This document shows, piece after piece, positions 15,492-22,623 of a DNA stretch of 34,538 nucleotides. The stretch comes from Candidatus Poribacteria bacterium (GTDB lineage Bacteria > Poribacteria > WGA-4E > WGA-3G). Below the pieces are notes generated by a model, which saw only the letters and a program-made list of their open reading frames with translations, did not search any database and had not been told where the DNA came from. The position numbers were made by a program, and so were the translations under genes. The DNA lies in contig VXPE01000070.1 of NCBI GenBank assembly GCA_009839745.1, positions 88,445-122,982 of the forward strand. The letters are read 5' to 3'. Numbering within the stretch: the stretch's first letter is position 1; each line of letters starts with the position of its first letter.

Positions 15492-16334
15492 TTATCCTCG
15501 TTCAATTCCGGCTTCTTCAAAAGCGTTCGCCAATGTTTCGTAAGAGAGTGTCGCGGCGGCGAGCGGATCGTAGTCTTCGCGTGCCTGCACCATGAAACTC
15601 ACCTCAGCAGTAATGAATCCGTCATAACCGTGCGCCTGCATCCGCTTGAGATAATCAACATAATCGAAGGGACCTTCCCCGGGGATGAGGAATTCGTGGT
15701 CGGGTGCAGTGCCGCGCTGGTCTTTGACGTGTGTATGCGCTGATACGGGTGCTAACGCTGACACTGTCTCTTCCGTCGGCATACCGATAATATCGAAATG
15801 GCTGATGTCGAAGTTAACTTTGAGATACGGTGAATTGACCATTTCGAGGAGTTCAAGCACCTTCGCAGGTGTATCAACGATCGCACCCACATGGGGTTCC
15901 ATAGCGATGATGACCCCGCGCGATGCCCCGTAATCGACGAGTTCTCCGACGCGTTCTGCGAGGAAATCTTTTTTGATCTCCCATTCTTCCGGCTTTCCAC
16001 CCGGTGTCGTATTGACGGCGGGCGGTTCGTCCCCTTGTGCGAGTTCAACAGCCAAATCAACACCGCCTTTTAACCGCCACATGTTTTTCGCATGGGCTTC
16101 TGGATCTATTTCCAATAGACTGGAATGCGCCGCGATTGCTGGCAGTGCCAAGTTATGCTGTTGGAACAGGGATGCGATCCGTTTCCGTTCTGGGGCATCA
16201 AGCACGCTAAGTTCAGTCGTAAAGCGTGGGATAATGGTGAGTTCAACGCCATCGTATCCGAGGCTAGCGAGATGGGCGAGAGCAGTGTCTATGGGAACCG
16301 TGGGCATCCCCCATGTACTATATCCGATTTTCAT
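15492..16334 (-). CDS. Sugar phosphate isomerase/epimerase (xylose isomerase-like TIM barrel)
   Basis: A 280-residue AP endonuclease 2-type TIM barrel of the sugar isomerase/epimerase group. Metal-binding candidates are Glu146 (IAMEPH), Asp176 and His179 (NFDISH), His202 with Asp205 (HTHVKD) and Glu244 (ITAEVS). This pattern matches enzymes such as tagatose 3-epimerase and inosose isomerases, which move protons in ketoses or inositols. The exact substrate is not readable. It is the first gene of an operon with the sulfatase, so it may process the desulfated sugar. The start ATG is preceded by a subtype II gene-start repeat whose GGAGG is the ribosome binding site. Distinct from the XylA-like protein at 25.6-26.7 kb. 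Confidence 0.82.
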   Translation of the reverse strand: MKIGYSTWGMPTVPIDTALAHLASLGYDGVELTIIPRFTTELSVLDAPERKRIASLFQQHNLALPAIAAHSSLLEIDPEAHAKNMWRLKGGVDLAVELAQGDEPPAVNTTPGGKPEEWEIKKDFLAERVGELVDYGASRGVIIAMEPHVGAIVDTPAKVLELLEMVNSPYLKVNFDISHFDIIGMPTEETVSALAPVSAHTHVKDQRGTAPDHEFLIPGEGPFDYVDYLKRMQAHGYDGFITAEVSFMVQAREDYDPLAAATLSYETLANAFEEAGIERG

Positions 16335-16382
16335 TTTTTAAATTATGGCCTCCTGGGCTGCGCTCCATTACATTACGCGCAG
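16335..16382 (-). repeat. Gene-start repeat, subtype II (TIM-barrel gene)
   Basis: Read on the minus strand: stem CTGCGC and GCGCAG (16382-16377 with 16363-16358) around loop GTAATGTAATGGA, then CCCAGGAGGCCATAATTTAAAAA directly before the ATG (quoted from 16357 leftward in two parts: CCCAGGAGGCCA and TAATTTAAAAA). The stem differs from the SDR copy (CTGCCT/AGGCAG) by paired changes, while the downstream segment is identical. Confidence 0.75.
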
Positions 16383-16690
16383 ATTTCCGCTTAAACCGCG
16401 GCTGGGTTTGGAAGTTTGTACGTTTTTTTCTATGTATCTCCTGAAGACGGCAGCTCGCAACAATACGCAGAAATACCGGATTTAGTCTGGGAATAGGCTC
16501 AATCCGTTCCTTGTATTACATTTCCGTAGCACCAGAACGGATGCGCGTGTGGCGTCCGAGGACAACGTGTGGACTTGCGGGACAATGTATTAGATTTCCA
16601 TTCCTTGTATTACATTGCAAAAACACGCGGGCGGGTATACGGAATGGCACCTTCACCGCACAACCCACCTAACCGAACCGCAAGGTATAA
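16383..16690. other. Gene-free stretch with short direct and inverted repeats
   Basis: No gene is visible. TGTATTACATTTCC-like words occur three times (about 16512, 16579 and 16604). ATCCGTT near 16502 and AACGGAT near 16535 form an inverted repeat. The right end is a truncated gene-start repeat. Confidence 0.45.
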
Positions 16691-16696
16691 TTAAAA
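16626..16696 (+). repeat. Gene-start repeat, copy 6 (truncated, at a gene end)
   Basis: The right half of box A (GCGGGCGGGTATACGGAATGGC) is present at about 16627-16648 without its left arm, in two visible blocks (GCGGGCGGGTATACGG and AATGGC). Box B (ACCGAACCGCAAGG plus TATAATTAAAA) is at 16672-16696. There is no plus-strand gene after it. Its TTA at 16691-16693 is the TAA stop codon of the minus-strand membrane gene. Confidence 0.65.
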
Positions 16697-17380
16697 GGTG
16701 CCGAGCCAGTCGTTTATTAAAAAACCGGCGCGATGAATCAAGAGTGCGACACGTCCCATGACGGTGTTACCGAACGCGGCACCGAATCCTACCATGAGGA
16801 AGGCAATCCCAATTTTCGACAGCCATCCGACAGGCCCCTGATGCTCCACAGAGAAAAAGAAATAGATGAGCGTACAAATCAGACCTATGACTATAAGAAC
16901 CGCTCCGATAATATCGCCAAGGGGTAGCGGCCCGGCATGCATTTGTGCAAAGGGTGTAAGTGTGCCGTGTGTCTGCTCAAAAATATTGGCCCGCAGCATA
17001 TTCGGAATGGCAATTCCAGAGTTAAAGCCGATGAGGATAGCAATAGGGTAGCGAATTAGCCATGCCTGCCGTGGGGACAACCGAGCAAAAAAGAGCAAAC
17101 CGATGCCAATCGGAAATATTTTGAATAAACCGCTAAGGGCTTCGCTTGTTTCTGGTGTGGCTTCACCTGCTATTTGGGTCCCCAGTGCCCCCACTGCCTC
17201 AGCTAACGGATTCCAGGCTAACGGTATGAATCCTTGATGAATGGTAATGACGATACTATATCCAACTGATATTCCCACGAAGAGATGTTCTGCGAACCGA
17301 TAGAACGGGTTATCTCGATAGAGGAAACTGTAGATGCAAAGCGTTAAGAGTGCGGCAATCCAGATACCAAAAATTTCCAT
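16691..17380 (-). CDS. Polytopic membrane protein, 229 aa, last gene of four-gene cassette
   Basis: About six hydrophobic helices are visible (roughly residues 4-20, 32-50, 86-104, 108-126, 152-176 and 186-205). A hydrophilic loop with GTQIAGEATPETSEAL lies at about 67-82. Its neighbours are three more membrane or membrane-anchored genes with gaps of 3-8 nt, so this is a cassette expressed together. The start has a GGAGGAG site. The stop codon is supplied by an adjacent gene-start repeat in the opposite orientation, so the C-terminus may have been altered by it. I do not recognise a named family; role unknown. Confidence 0.75.
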   Translation of the reverse strand: MEIFGIWIAALLTLCIYSFLYRDNPFYRFAEHLFVGISVGYSIVITIHQGFIPLAWNPLAEAVGALGTQIAGEATPETSEALSGLFKIFPIGIGLLFFARLSPRQAWLIRYPIAILIGFNSGIAIPNMLRANIFEQTHGTLTPFAQMHAGPLPLGDIIGAVLIVIGLICTLIYFFFSVEHQGPVGWLSKIGIAFLMVGFGAAFGNTVMGRVALLIHRAGFLINDWLGTF

Positions 17381-17384
17381 TAAT

Positions 17385-18200
17385 TTACTCCTCCCGCCTT
17401 CGATGCATGAAAAAAGCGATGTTGCCCAGGATAACCAGTCCGATCAGTAAAACATGCACGAAGGACGCTGTATTTAAGCCGACAGTTCCATCCCCAGGGG
17501 CGTTTAACAGTTTCTCGTACTCAGTGGCACCCAAATACCCCGGCATCAAACCGATCAATTGTCCGGTTTGCAGGAACGGATACATTTGTGCGATAATCAC
17601 ACCCGTAACGCCTGCAGCAATCTTTAAACCGTATCTTGTATTTGCGTAAACAATCCAGGCTTCTGTCGAACTTCCAGCGGCAAGGTCAAGTAGCAAAGCA
17701 ATTTGGTCGTAGTTCGTAATATTTTTCATCATCGGGATTTCATTCATTGCCGTTCCACTGTAATCGGTTTCAAAAACACTAGCGATACTGTTCCCCATCC
17801 CAAGGATGACCTGCAACGCTCCAGGGCGGTATCCCAAAAAAATGTAATCTTCTCCGTAAACTGCCCCGTTTTCCGCAGCAATCCTTTGCATGAGTCCGTG
17901 AGCCAAGGTGGGCATATTCGCATAAAGCGTCACTCCGATAACGTTCACCCCTTTATTAAAACAGTGCCGTAGCACCGCTTTTGCCATTGGTTCTGGTTCG
18001 GCTAAAGAGGAAGGCCCGTAATCGAAAGCGATTATAATGGTCTCCCCGGGAGAAAGTTCGTCAATATAGTCATAAAGTTTCTGGGCAGGTTCAGACACCC
18101 GCGTGGGTAACCTGATCGGAATAAGCGTTGGGATGATAACGACTACGGCAACCAATATAAAAATTATCCGCCGGTCCATATTCATGAATTTTTCAAGCAT
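17385..18200 (-). CDS. Membrane-anchored alpha/beta protein, 271 aa, third gene of cassette
   Basis: One N-terminal helix (about 10-27, IIFILVAVVVIIPTLIPI) and one C-terminal helix (about 243-263) flank a soluble alpha/beta region. That region begins with VSEPAQKLYDYIDELSPGETIIIAFDYGPSS and contains a segment like a receiver or nucleotide-fold strand pattern (GVNVIGVTLYAN). The soluble part is probably outside the cytoplasm or lies between two anchors; topology cannot be fixed by eye. A very strong site (GGGGGAGGAG) precedes the start, and the upstream stop is 3 nt away. No named family recognised. It most likely forms a complex with the other three products. Confidence 0.75.
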   Translation of the reverse strand: MLEKFMNMDRRIIFILVAVVVIIPTLIPIRLPTRVSEPAQKLYDYIDELSPGETIIIAFDYGPSSLAEPEPMAKAVLRHCFNKGVNVIGVTLYANMPTLAHGLMQRIAAENGAVYGEDYIFLGYRPGALQVILGMGNSIASVFETDYSGTAMNEIPMMKNITNYDQIALLLDLAAGSSTEAWIVYANTRYGLKIAAGVTGVIIAQMYPFLQTGQLIGLMPGYLGATEYEKLLNAPGDGTVGLNTASFVHVLLIGLVILGNIAFFMHRRREE

Positions 18201-18203
18201 TGG

Positions 18204-18854
18204 CTAATCTCCTCCCCCTAAGTAAGAGCGTTCAATTCCCAAAATAATCCGAATGGATTGCGAGATAACGCCGAGGCTTACACCGAGGATAATACCGCGC
18301 CGTGATGCGAGGTTGGGAATATCCAAAATCCATTGGCGTGCTTTTGTGGCACCGTCTTCCCAAGGCAGCCATGACAAAACCGTGTTCCAGACGAGGTCGC
18401 CTACCGGCACATTTCCTATCATCACAACCATTGCAGTAACGAGGAGCAAGGTCGCTTCAAAGGTTCGGGCTCGGAATGCGCGATATGCCGCTGAGGCAAT
18501 AAAGAAAGCAAGTAAGGAGAACATCGTGGCATCCATTGGAACTTGCACATTGTTGTATAACCACTCAAATACAGTGTTTTGCGGTCCGAAGGGAACACCT
18601 ATCAACACCATAACTGCCATGCCCACGAAAACAACAAAACTGTATTGCCAACGTTCCGTGCGCCGGCGAACCTGCGCAATGTGGGTTTCAATGAGGGTCG
18701 CGACCGCTAAAATCAACGCAAAGGGCGTTATTATAAGCCCCCAGTCGATAACCTCTTCATAAAGTTTTTGAGAGACTGAATGTGGGCTAAACTGCGTGAA
18801 GATGAGTGCTATACCAAAAAGAAAACAGAGGGCTAAGGGTACCTGTCGTTTCAT
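18204..18854 (-). CDS. Polytopic membrane protein, 216 aa, second gene of cassette
   Basis: I start at 18854 (MKRQVPLALC), preceded by GGAGG 4 nt upstream; an upstream frame to 18962 would overlap the first gene heavily. About six helices are visible (roughly 6-20, 38-56, 70-88, 106-122, 130-150 and 190-205), separated by short polar loops, including QVRRRTERWQ. It starts 8 nt after the stop of the DUF6754-like gene. I do not recognise the family. Like the 229-aa product it is likely an inner-membrane component of the cassette. Confidence 0.75.
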   Translation of the reverse strand: MKRQVPLALCFLFGIALIFTQFSPHSVSQKLYEEVIDWGLIITPFALILAVATLIETHIAQVRRRTERWQYSFVVFVGMAVMVLIGVPFGPQNTVFEWLYNNVQVPMDATMFSLLAFFIASAAYRAFRARTFEATLLLVTAMVVMIGNVPVGDLVWNTVLSWLPWEDGATKARQWILDIPNLASRRGIILGVSLGVISQSIRIILGIERSYLGGGD

Positions 18855-18862
18855 AAAGCCTC

Positions 18863-20038
18863 CTAACGTACTCTCTGTAAGAACGATGTAATCCAATTGA
18901 CACCGGATAATTCCAATATCACCCCAAGCACAATTGCTGCAAAGATAACGACCTTCCCCCAATCTTGCCCTCTGAGACTCCCTAAGAACATAGGATCTTT
19001 GGATAGATAAGCTGTTGCAGCGTAGAGTTCTTCACCAATTAAGGTATAATCACACGCTGCGATGAAGAACGGGAGCTGATGTTCAGAATCTGTCCCTGCG
19101 ATCTGTATTGCGCCGATAGAATTCCCGGTTTCAGCCATGAGGAGCGATTCAGCATAAAACTGACCTTGCAAAAAAACTGCCGCGGGTTTCTCGCGAACCA
19201 TCATACCGTCTACACCAGCAGCATAAGCGAACTGACTATCGGTAAGAAAGAAAATATTTTCTTCATTGTAAGCATCCGGGCGCCCTTCGTCAAGGTAAGA
19301 CGTTCTCACCATCTCACGCACGACATTCAGCACAATCGCGTCATTACACGGCACCCGTAGCGGTGTTTCATAGTCGGCTGTCCTCCGCGCAATTTGCCCT
19401 AAGATTGTCATACTGGCAATAGTCGCGACATTATCTACACCGCCTAATCCGAGGACATAGAGAATGGAACGTCCCATCTCTGTCGCTCTACCGATGGCTT
19501 CATCTACTGCCTCAAGTCCAGGAATGCGACGGACAAATACCTCTTTACCGCTCCTTGCATCATAGATATTCCAAAGAATCGCTGCTGAGAAAAGAAGCAT
19601 AGCGACAAGTAGCGGGACTTTGCCGGTATGAAACCATTCCCCGGTTCCTTTAGCGGGCGCGGTTTCCTCAGAATCCACTGTTGCCTCAGCGTCACTCACG
19701 GCACGCACGATGTAGGCGTAAGCGTTTCCTTTTTCGATGGTGGCATCAACATAGGAGGTTGTTCCAGCAGGCAGGAGTTCGCCAATTTCTTCAAGCCCCC
19801 CCCCCGCAATCCGACGTAGAATTTGATACCCGCTGATACCGCTACCCTCTGGTGCGGCATCCCAGCTAATCGTGACGCTGCTGCCGTCGTCGTTGGGTGT
19901 GTCAACCGCCGTGACGTTTGACGGTGGCGAAAGTCCTTGGCTGAATGCAAGGCTAACGCATAAAACCAAGCAGATAATTTTAGCACAGCTTGCAAACCAA
20001 AACTTGCTGGACTCTGTGCATTGAATTATTTCTTTCAT
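18863..20038 (-). CDS. Fibronectin type III / DUF6754-like membrane protein, first gene of cassette
   Basis: I use the ATG at 20038 (391 aa; AGGA about 11 nt upstream) rather than a TTG at 20056. A signal peptide or anchor covers about 13-33 and a fibronectin type III domain about 36-128 (PSNVTAVDT, SVTISWDAAP, YAYIVRAVSD). A membrane helix spans about 140-158. The conserved domain I associate with DUF6754 follows (about 165-360, with RRIPGLEAVDEAIGRATEMG, LGGVDNVATIASM and DSEHQLPFFIAACDYTLIGEE), and a C-terminal helix spans about 366-382. Function unknown. It heads an operon with three membrane proteins. A run of ten G on the coding strand (19796-19805) lies in the fibronectin part and could slip. 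The DUF name is from memory. Confidence 0.78.
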   Translation of the reverse strand: MKEIIQCTESSKFWFASCAKIICLVLCVSLAFSQGLSPPSNVTAVDTPNDDGSSVTISWDAAPEGSGISGYQILRRIAGGGLEEIGELLPAGTTSYVDATIEKGNAYAYIVRAVSDAEATVDSEETAPAKGTGEWFHTGKVPLLVAMLLFSAAILWNIYDARSGKEVFVRRIPGLEAVDEAIGRATEMGRSILYVLGLGGVDNVATIASMTILGQIARRTADYETPLRVPCNDAIVLNVVREMVRTSYLDEGRPDAYNEENIFFLTDSQFAYAAGVDGMMVREKPAAVFLQGQFYAESLLMAETGNSIGAIQIAGTDSEHQLPFFIAACDYTLIGEELYAATAYLSKDPMFLGSLRGQDWGKVVIFAAIVLGVILELSGVNWITSFLQRVR

Positions 20039-20056
20039 AAATGTTATATTCCTCAA

Positions 20057-20158
20057 TAGTTGTCGGTTATCGGTGACAAGAGGAAACCTTTCTTAAACCA
20101 AAACCTCTTCACTGAAAACTGATAACTGAAAGGGTTGCGTAGCAACCCGCACTGATAA
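20057..20158. repeat. Degenerate heptamer-type repeat with hairpin
   Basis: CTGAAAACTGATAACTGAAAGG and related words of the (C)AGTTATCAG/CAGTTTTCAG type fill 20110-20131 (blocks ACTGAAAACTGATAACTG and AAAGG). GGGTTGC GTA GCAACCC forms a 7-bp perfect hairpin at 20132-20148. CAGTGAAGAGGTTTTGGTTTAA, read on the minus strand in part, matches the start of the elements at 21880 and 30714. Confidence 0.6.
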
Positions 20159-20163
20159 CCCTA

Positions 20164-21252
20164 TTAAAAACATTGCGAAATAGCTTGTAAAACGTGCTGA
20201 TCATCAACATCGTCGCGGATAACGACTTCTCCGATACGTGTCGGCAGGATAAGGCGGAGTTTACCGCTCAACGTCTTTTTGTCTAAGTACATTGCATCAC
20301 ATAACGCCTCTGGGATGAGATCGTTTGGAAAAACGATCGGCAATTTCGCACGCTTTAAGAGGGTGCGTTGCCGTTGAAAATCGGTCTCAGCGAACATACC
20401 CAAATTGACAGCCAATTGCGCAGCACAATTCAGACCGATAGAAACCGCTTCCCCGTGTCGATACCTGTTGTAATGCGTCAGTGCCTCCAAGGCGTGTCCA
20501 AAGGTGTGTCCATAGTTCAGCACCATCCGCAGTCGGCTTTCTTTTTCATCTTTCGCGACAATTTCTGCCTTGTTGACACACGCCTGTGAGATAACCTCAA
20601 TCAGTGTTGTGTCGTCTAAATTTAAGAGTGCCTCCAGATTTCTTTCAACCCTTTCAAACAGCGGTTCATCGCGGATAACACCCATTTTGATAACTTCGAT
20701 AAGTCCTGCTCGGATGTCGCGCTGCGGCAAAGTCTTGAGTGTGTCTACATCAATGACCACCAACTTCGGTTGATGAAACGCACCGATGAGGTTTTTCCCT
20801 TTTGGGTGATTAATCGCTGTCTTACCACCGACGCTTGCATCGACTTGTGCTTGGAGCGTTGTAGGAATCTGAACGTAAGGAATACCACGCATATACACGG
20901 CTGCAGCGAATCCAGCCACATCGCCGATGACTCCCCCACCGAGAGCAATAATCAGGGAACCCCGATCGAGTTGGTGTTCCACCAAACTATCCTGTATCCG
21001 GGAGAACTGCGCCAACGATTTGCTCTCCTCGCCACCGGGAACTTCAATCGTGCGGACATCAAATCCGGTATTTTCAAGGCTCTTTAGAACGACAGGCAGA
21101 TAGCACGTTTTGACATAAGTATCCGAAACGATGAGAACCTTATTAGATTTCATAACCGGTGTGAGCAGTTCTCCGACACTGTTGAGAAGTCCTGTCCCAA
21201 CAACGATCGGATACCTGTTATCTCCGAGTTCCACGTGTAAGGTTTTCGTCAT
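20164..21252 (-). CDS. aroB: 3-dehydroquinate synthase
   Basis: AroB converts DAHP to 3-dehydroquinate, the second step of the shikimate pathway, using NAD and a divalent metal. The 362 residues match the family length. Diagnostic segments are VPGGEESKSL, ALGGGVIGDVAGFAAAVYMRG (NAD glycine loop), IPTTLQAQVDASVGGKTAINHPKGKN, GLIEVIKMG (metal Glu) and NYGHTFGHALE followed by RHGEAVSIG, which carry the two metal-binding His. The start overlaps the end of aroK by 4 nt (ATGA), so translation is coupled. The following four-gene cassette lies 126 nt downstream and may or may not be co-transcribed. Complete and apparently functional. Confidence 0.95.
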   Translation of the reverse strand: MTKTLHVELGDNRYPIVVGTGLLNSVGELLTPVMKSNKVLIVSDTYVKTCYLPVVLKSLENTGFDVRTIEVPGGEESKSLAQFSRIQDSLVEHQLDRGSLIIALGGGVIGDVAGFAAAVYMRGIPYVQIPTTLQAQVDASVGGKTAINHPKGKNLIGAFHQPKLVVIDVDTLKTLPQRDIRAGLIEVIKMGVIRDEPLFERVERNLEALLNLDDTTLIEVISQACVNKAEIVAKDEKESRLRMVLNYGHTFGHALEALTHYNRYRHGEAVSIGLNCAAQLAVNLGMFAETDFQRQRTLLKRAKLPIVFPNDLIPEALCDAMYLDKKTLSGKLRLILPTRIGEVVIRDDVDDQHVLQAISQCF

Positions 21253-21791
21253 TTTAGTTTCCTAACGCTCTTTGTGAACACCCGTTTGATGTGAGTGATA
21301 ATTTCACCGAAGGAGCGTCCCGTCGTGCTTATGGTATGATCGGCTTCCGCATAGTAGGGCTGTCGTTCCGTTAACATCGACTGGATCTGCGCGAGTGGAT
21401 CAGAGGTTTGGAGTAATGGGCGGTGTGTCTGGTGTCCGACCCGTCTGTAAATTTCTTTCGCCGTTGCTGTTAGGCAGAAGACAATGCCATTTCGCTTTAA
21501 CGCTATCATATTGGCTTCTTTCAGGACGACACCGCCACCGGTGGAAATAACGTGGTTGTGCAGTTCCGATACCTTACGCACGGCTTTGCTCTCAAGCTCC
21601 CGAAAAGCAGGTTCTCCGTCGTCCGAGAAGATGTCGCTGATGCGTCTGCCACTGTCCCGTTCAACAACATCATCTGTATCCACATATCGCATCCGAAGTT
21701 GTGAGGAAAGCCGTCTTCCGATAGAAGTTTTTCCTGTGCCCATAAAACCGACAAGCACAATATTGGGTTTTCTTTTCATAGGTCGCTGCAC
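21249..21791 (-). CDS. aroK: Shikimate kinase
   Basis: AroK phosphorylates shikimate at O3 with ATP. The Walker A GFMGTGKT is at 15-22, shikimate-binding DTDD at 38-41, FRELE with Arg64 at 63-67, GGG at 85-87, and the lid Arg region YRRVGHQTHRP follows. The 180 residues are the normal size. I favour the GTG start at 21791 because AAGGTGG lies just upstream; an ATG at 21779 is the alternative and would lose four residues. A sigma70-type promoter lies at 21815-21842. It precedes and overlaps aroB. Confidence 0.93.
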   Translation of the reverse strand: MQRPMKRKPNIVLVGFMGTGKTSIGRRLSSQLRMRYVDTDDVVERDSGRRISDIFSDDGEPAFRELESKAVRKVSELHNHVISTGGGVVLKEANMIALKRNGIVFCLTATAKEIYRRVGHQTHRPLLQTSDPLAQIQSMLTERQPYYAEADHTISTTGRSFGEIITHIKRVFTKSVRKLK

Positions 21792-21814
21792 CGGATTCCC
21801 ACCTTTTAATAGCC

Positions 21815-21842
21815 ATTATAGCACCTTTAAAAAATATTGCAA
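21815..21842 (-). promoter_or_regulatory. Promoter of aroK-aroB
   Basis: On the minus strand, TTGCAA (21842-21837), a 16-bp spacer and TATAAT (21820-21815) lie 24 bp before the GTG start. The -35 box stands 5 bp from that of the divergent promoter at 21848. Confidence 0.6.
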
Positions 21843-21847
21843 AGGTT

Positions 21848-21876
21848 TTGCAACAATTTTTGAGGTATGGTATAAT
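21848..21876 (+). promoter_or_regulatory. Promoter of the acetyltransferase pair
   Basis: TTGCAA (21848-21853), a 17-bp spacer and TATAAT (21871-21876). The predicted transcript would begin in the repeat at 21880 and carry the whole gene-start repeat in its leader. Confidence 0.65.
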
Positions 21877-21879
21877 TAG

Positions 21880-21913
21880 TTTTCAGTTTTCAGTTAAGAG
21901 GTTTTTGTTAAAC
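21880..21913 (+). repeat. CAGTTTTCAGTTAAGAGG-type repeat, truncated
   Basis: Two TTTTCAG words lead into CAGTTAAGAGGTTTTTGTT. The same start occurs in the longer copy at 30714 and, inverted, near 20057-20125. Here it runs straight into a gene-start repeat. Confidence 0.55.
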
Positions 21914-21916
21914 CGA

Positions 21917-22019
21917 AGCGCGCAGCCCGTAAGCGTAGCGGAGGGCGGATATACGCACAAACAATGTATTTACCAAAACGACCGAACCGAACCGCAAGGT
22001 ATCATTAAAAAATTAAAAA
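21917..22019 (+). repeat. Gene-start repeat, copy 7 (full length)
   Basis: Box A stem GCCC (21925-21928) and GGGC (21943-21946) encloses a 14-nt loop GTAAGCGTAGCGGA, one base longer than elsewhere. GGATATACGC follows. Box B (ACCGAACCGAACCGCAAGG, with the ACCGA unit doubled) at 21981-21999 is followed by a doubled A-rich tail (ATTAAAAA twice) that ends at the ATG at 22020. Confidence 0.75.
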
Positions 22020-22616
22020 ATGGCACGACAGCTCAGAATGGTGCGTCCCAATTTAGAAGATTTACCTGAACTGCAACTCCCGTCAGGCTACGGCATGCGA
22101 ACCTATCGTAAGGGAGATGAGCTGCATTGGGCACATATCATTAGCGACTCGTTTGGGGGCAGGAAACGCACTGCCCAAGATACGCGGAACGAGATTACCG
22201 ACAGAGATGTATTCATTCCTGAGGGACTCTATTTCGCAACACATCAGGATATCCCTGTTGGCACTGCCTGTGCGTGGCGGGAATCTGTAGATGAAAAGGA
22301 TGTCGGCTATGTCCACATGGTCGGCGTTGTCGCCGAACACACCGGACACAAGCTCGGAAAATGGGTCTCGCTCGCTGTTCTTATCTACTTTCGCGACAAC
22401 GGATTCAAATGCTCAATGCTGGATACCGATGATTTCCGTATCCCCGCCGTCAAAACCTATCTCAATTTAGGATTCATCCCTGTTTACGTTGAAGAGGGAC
22501 AGATAGAACGATGGCAGAAGATTTTTGAGAAATTGGGACTGCCCGCTATGTCAGCGCAAATCGAGAATGTTAGAGAAATGCTCCCTGAGGAGCTGTGGGT
22601 GAAAGTTTCACGTTAG
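22020..22616 (+). CDS. GNAT-family N-acetyltransferase, first of tandem pair
   Basis: This 198-residue protein has a GNAT fold: an N-terminal strand (YGMRTYRKGDE), then VGTACAW (strand 4 of the core), then VHMVGVVAEHTGHKLGKW, which carries the acetyl-CoA pyrophosphate loop (a variant HxGxxLG in place of Q/RxxGxG/A), and LDTDDFRIPAVKTYLNLGF near the C-terminus (the usual GNAT strand and helix 4). It should transfer an acetyl group from acetyl-CoA to an amine; the substrate is unknown. The neighbouring gene encodes a paralogue with the same motifs. Its ribosome binding site is the AAGG of the upstream repeat. Confidence 0.82.
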   Translation: MARQLRMVRPNLEDLPELQLPSGYGMRTYRKGDELHWAHIISDSFGGRKRTAQDTRNEITDRDVFIPEGLYFATHQDIPVGTACAWRESVDEKDVGYVHMVGVVAEHTGHKLGKWVSLAVLIYFRDNGFKCSMLDTDDFRIPAVKTYLNLGFIPVYVEEGQIERWQKIFEKLGLPAMSAQIENVREMLPEELWVKVSR

Positions 22617-22623
22617 AAATAGC

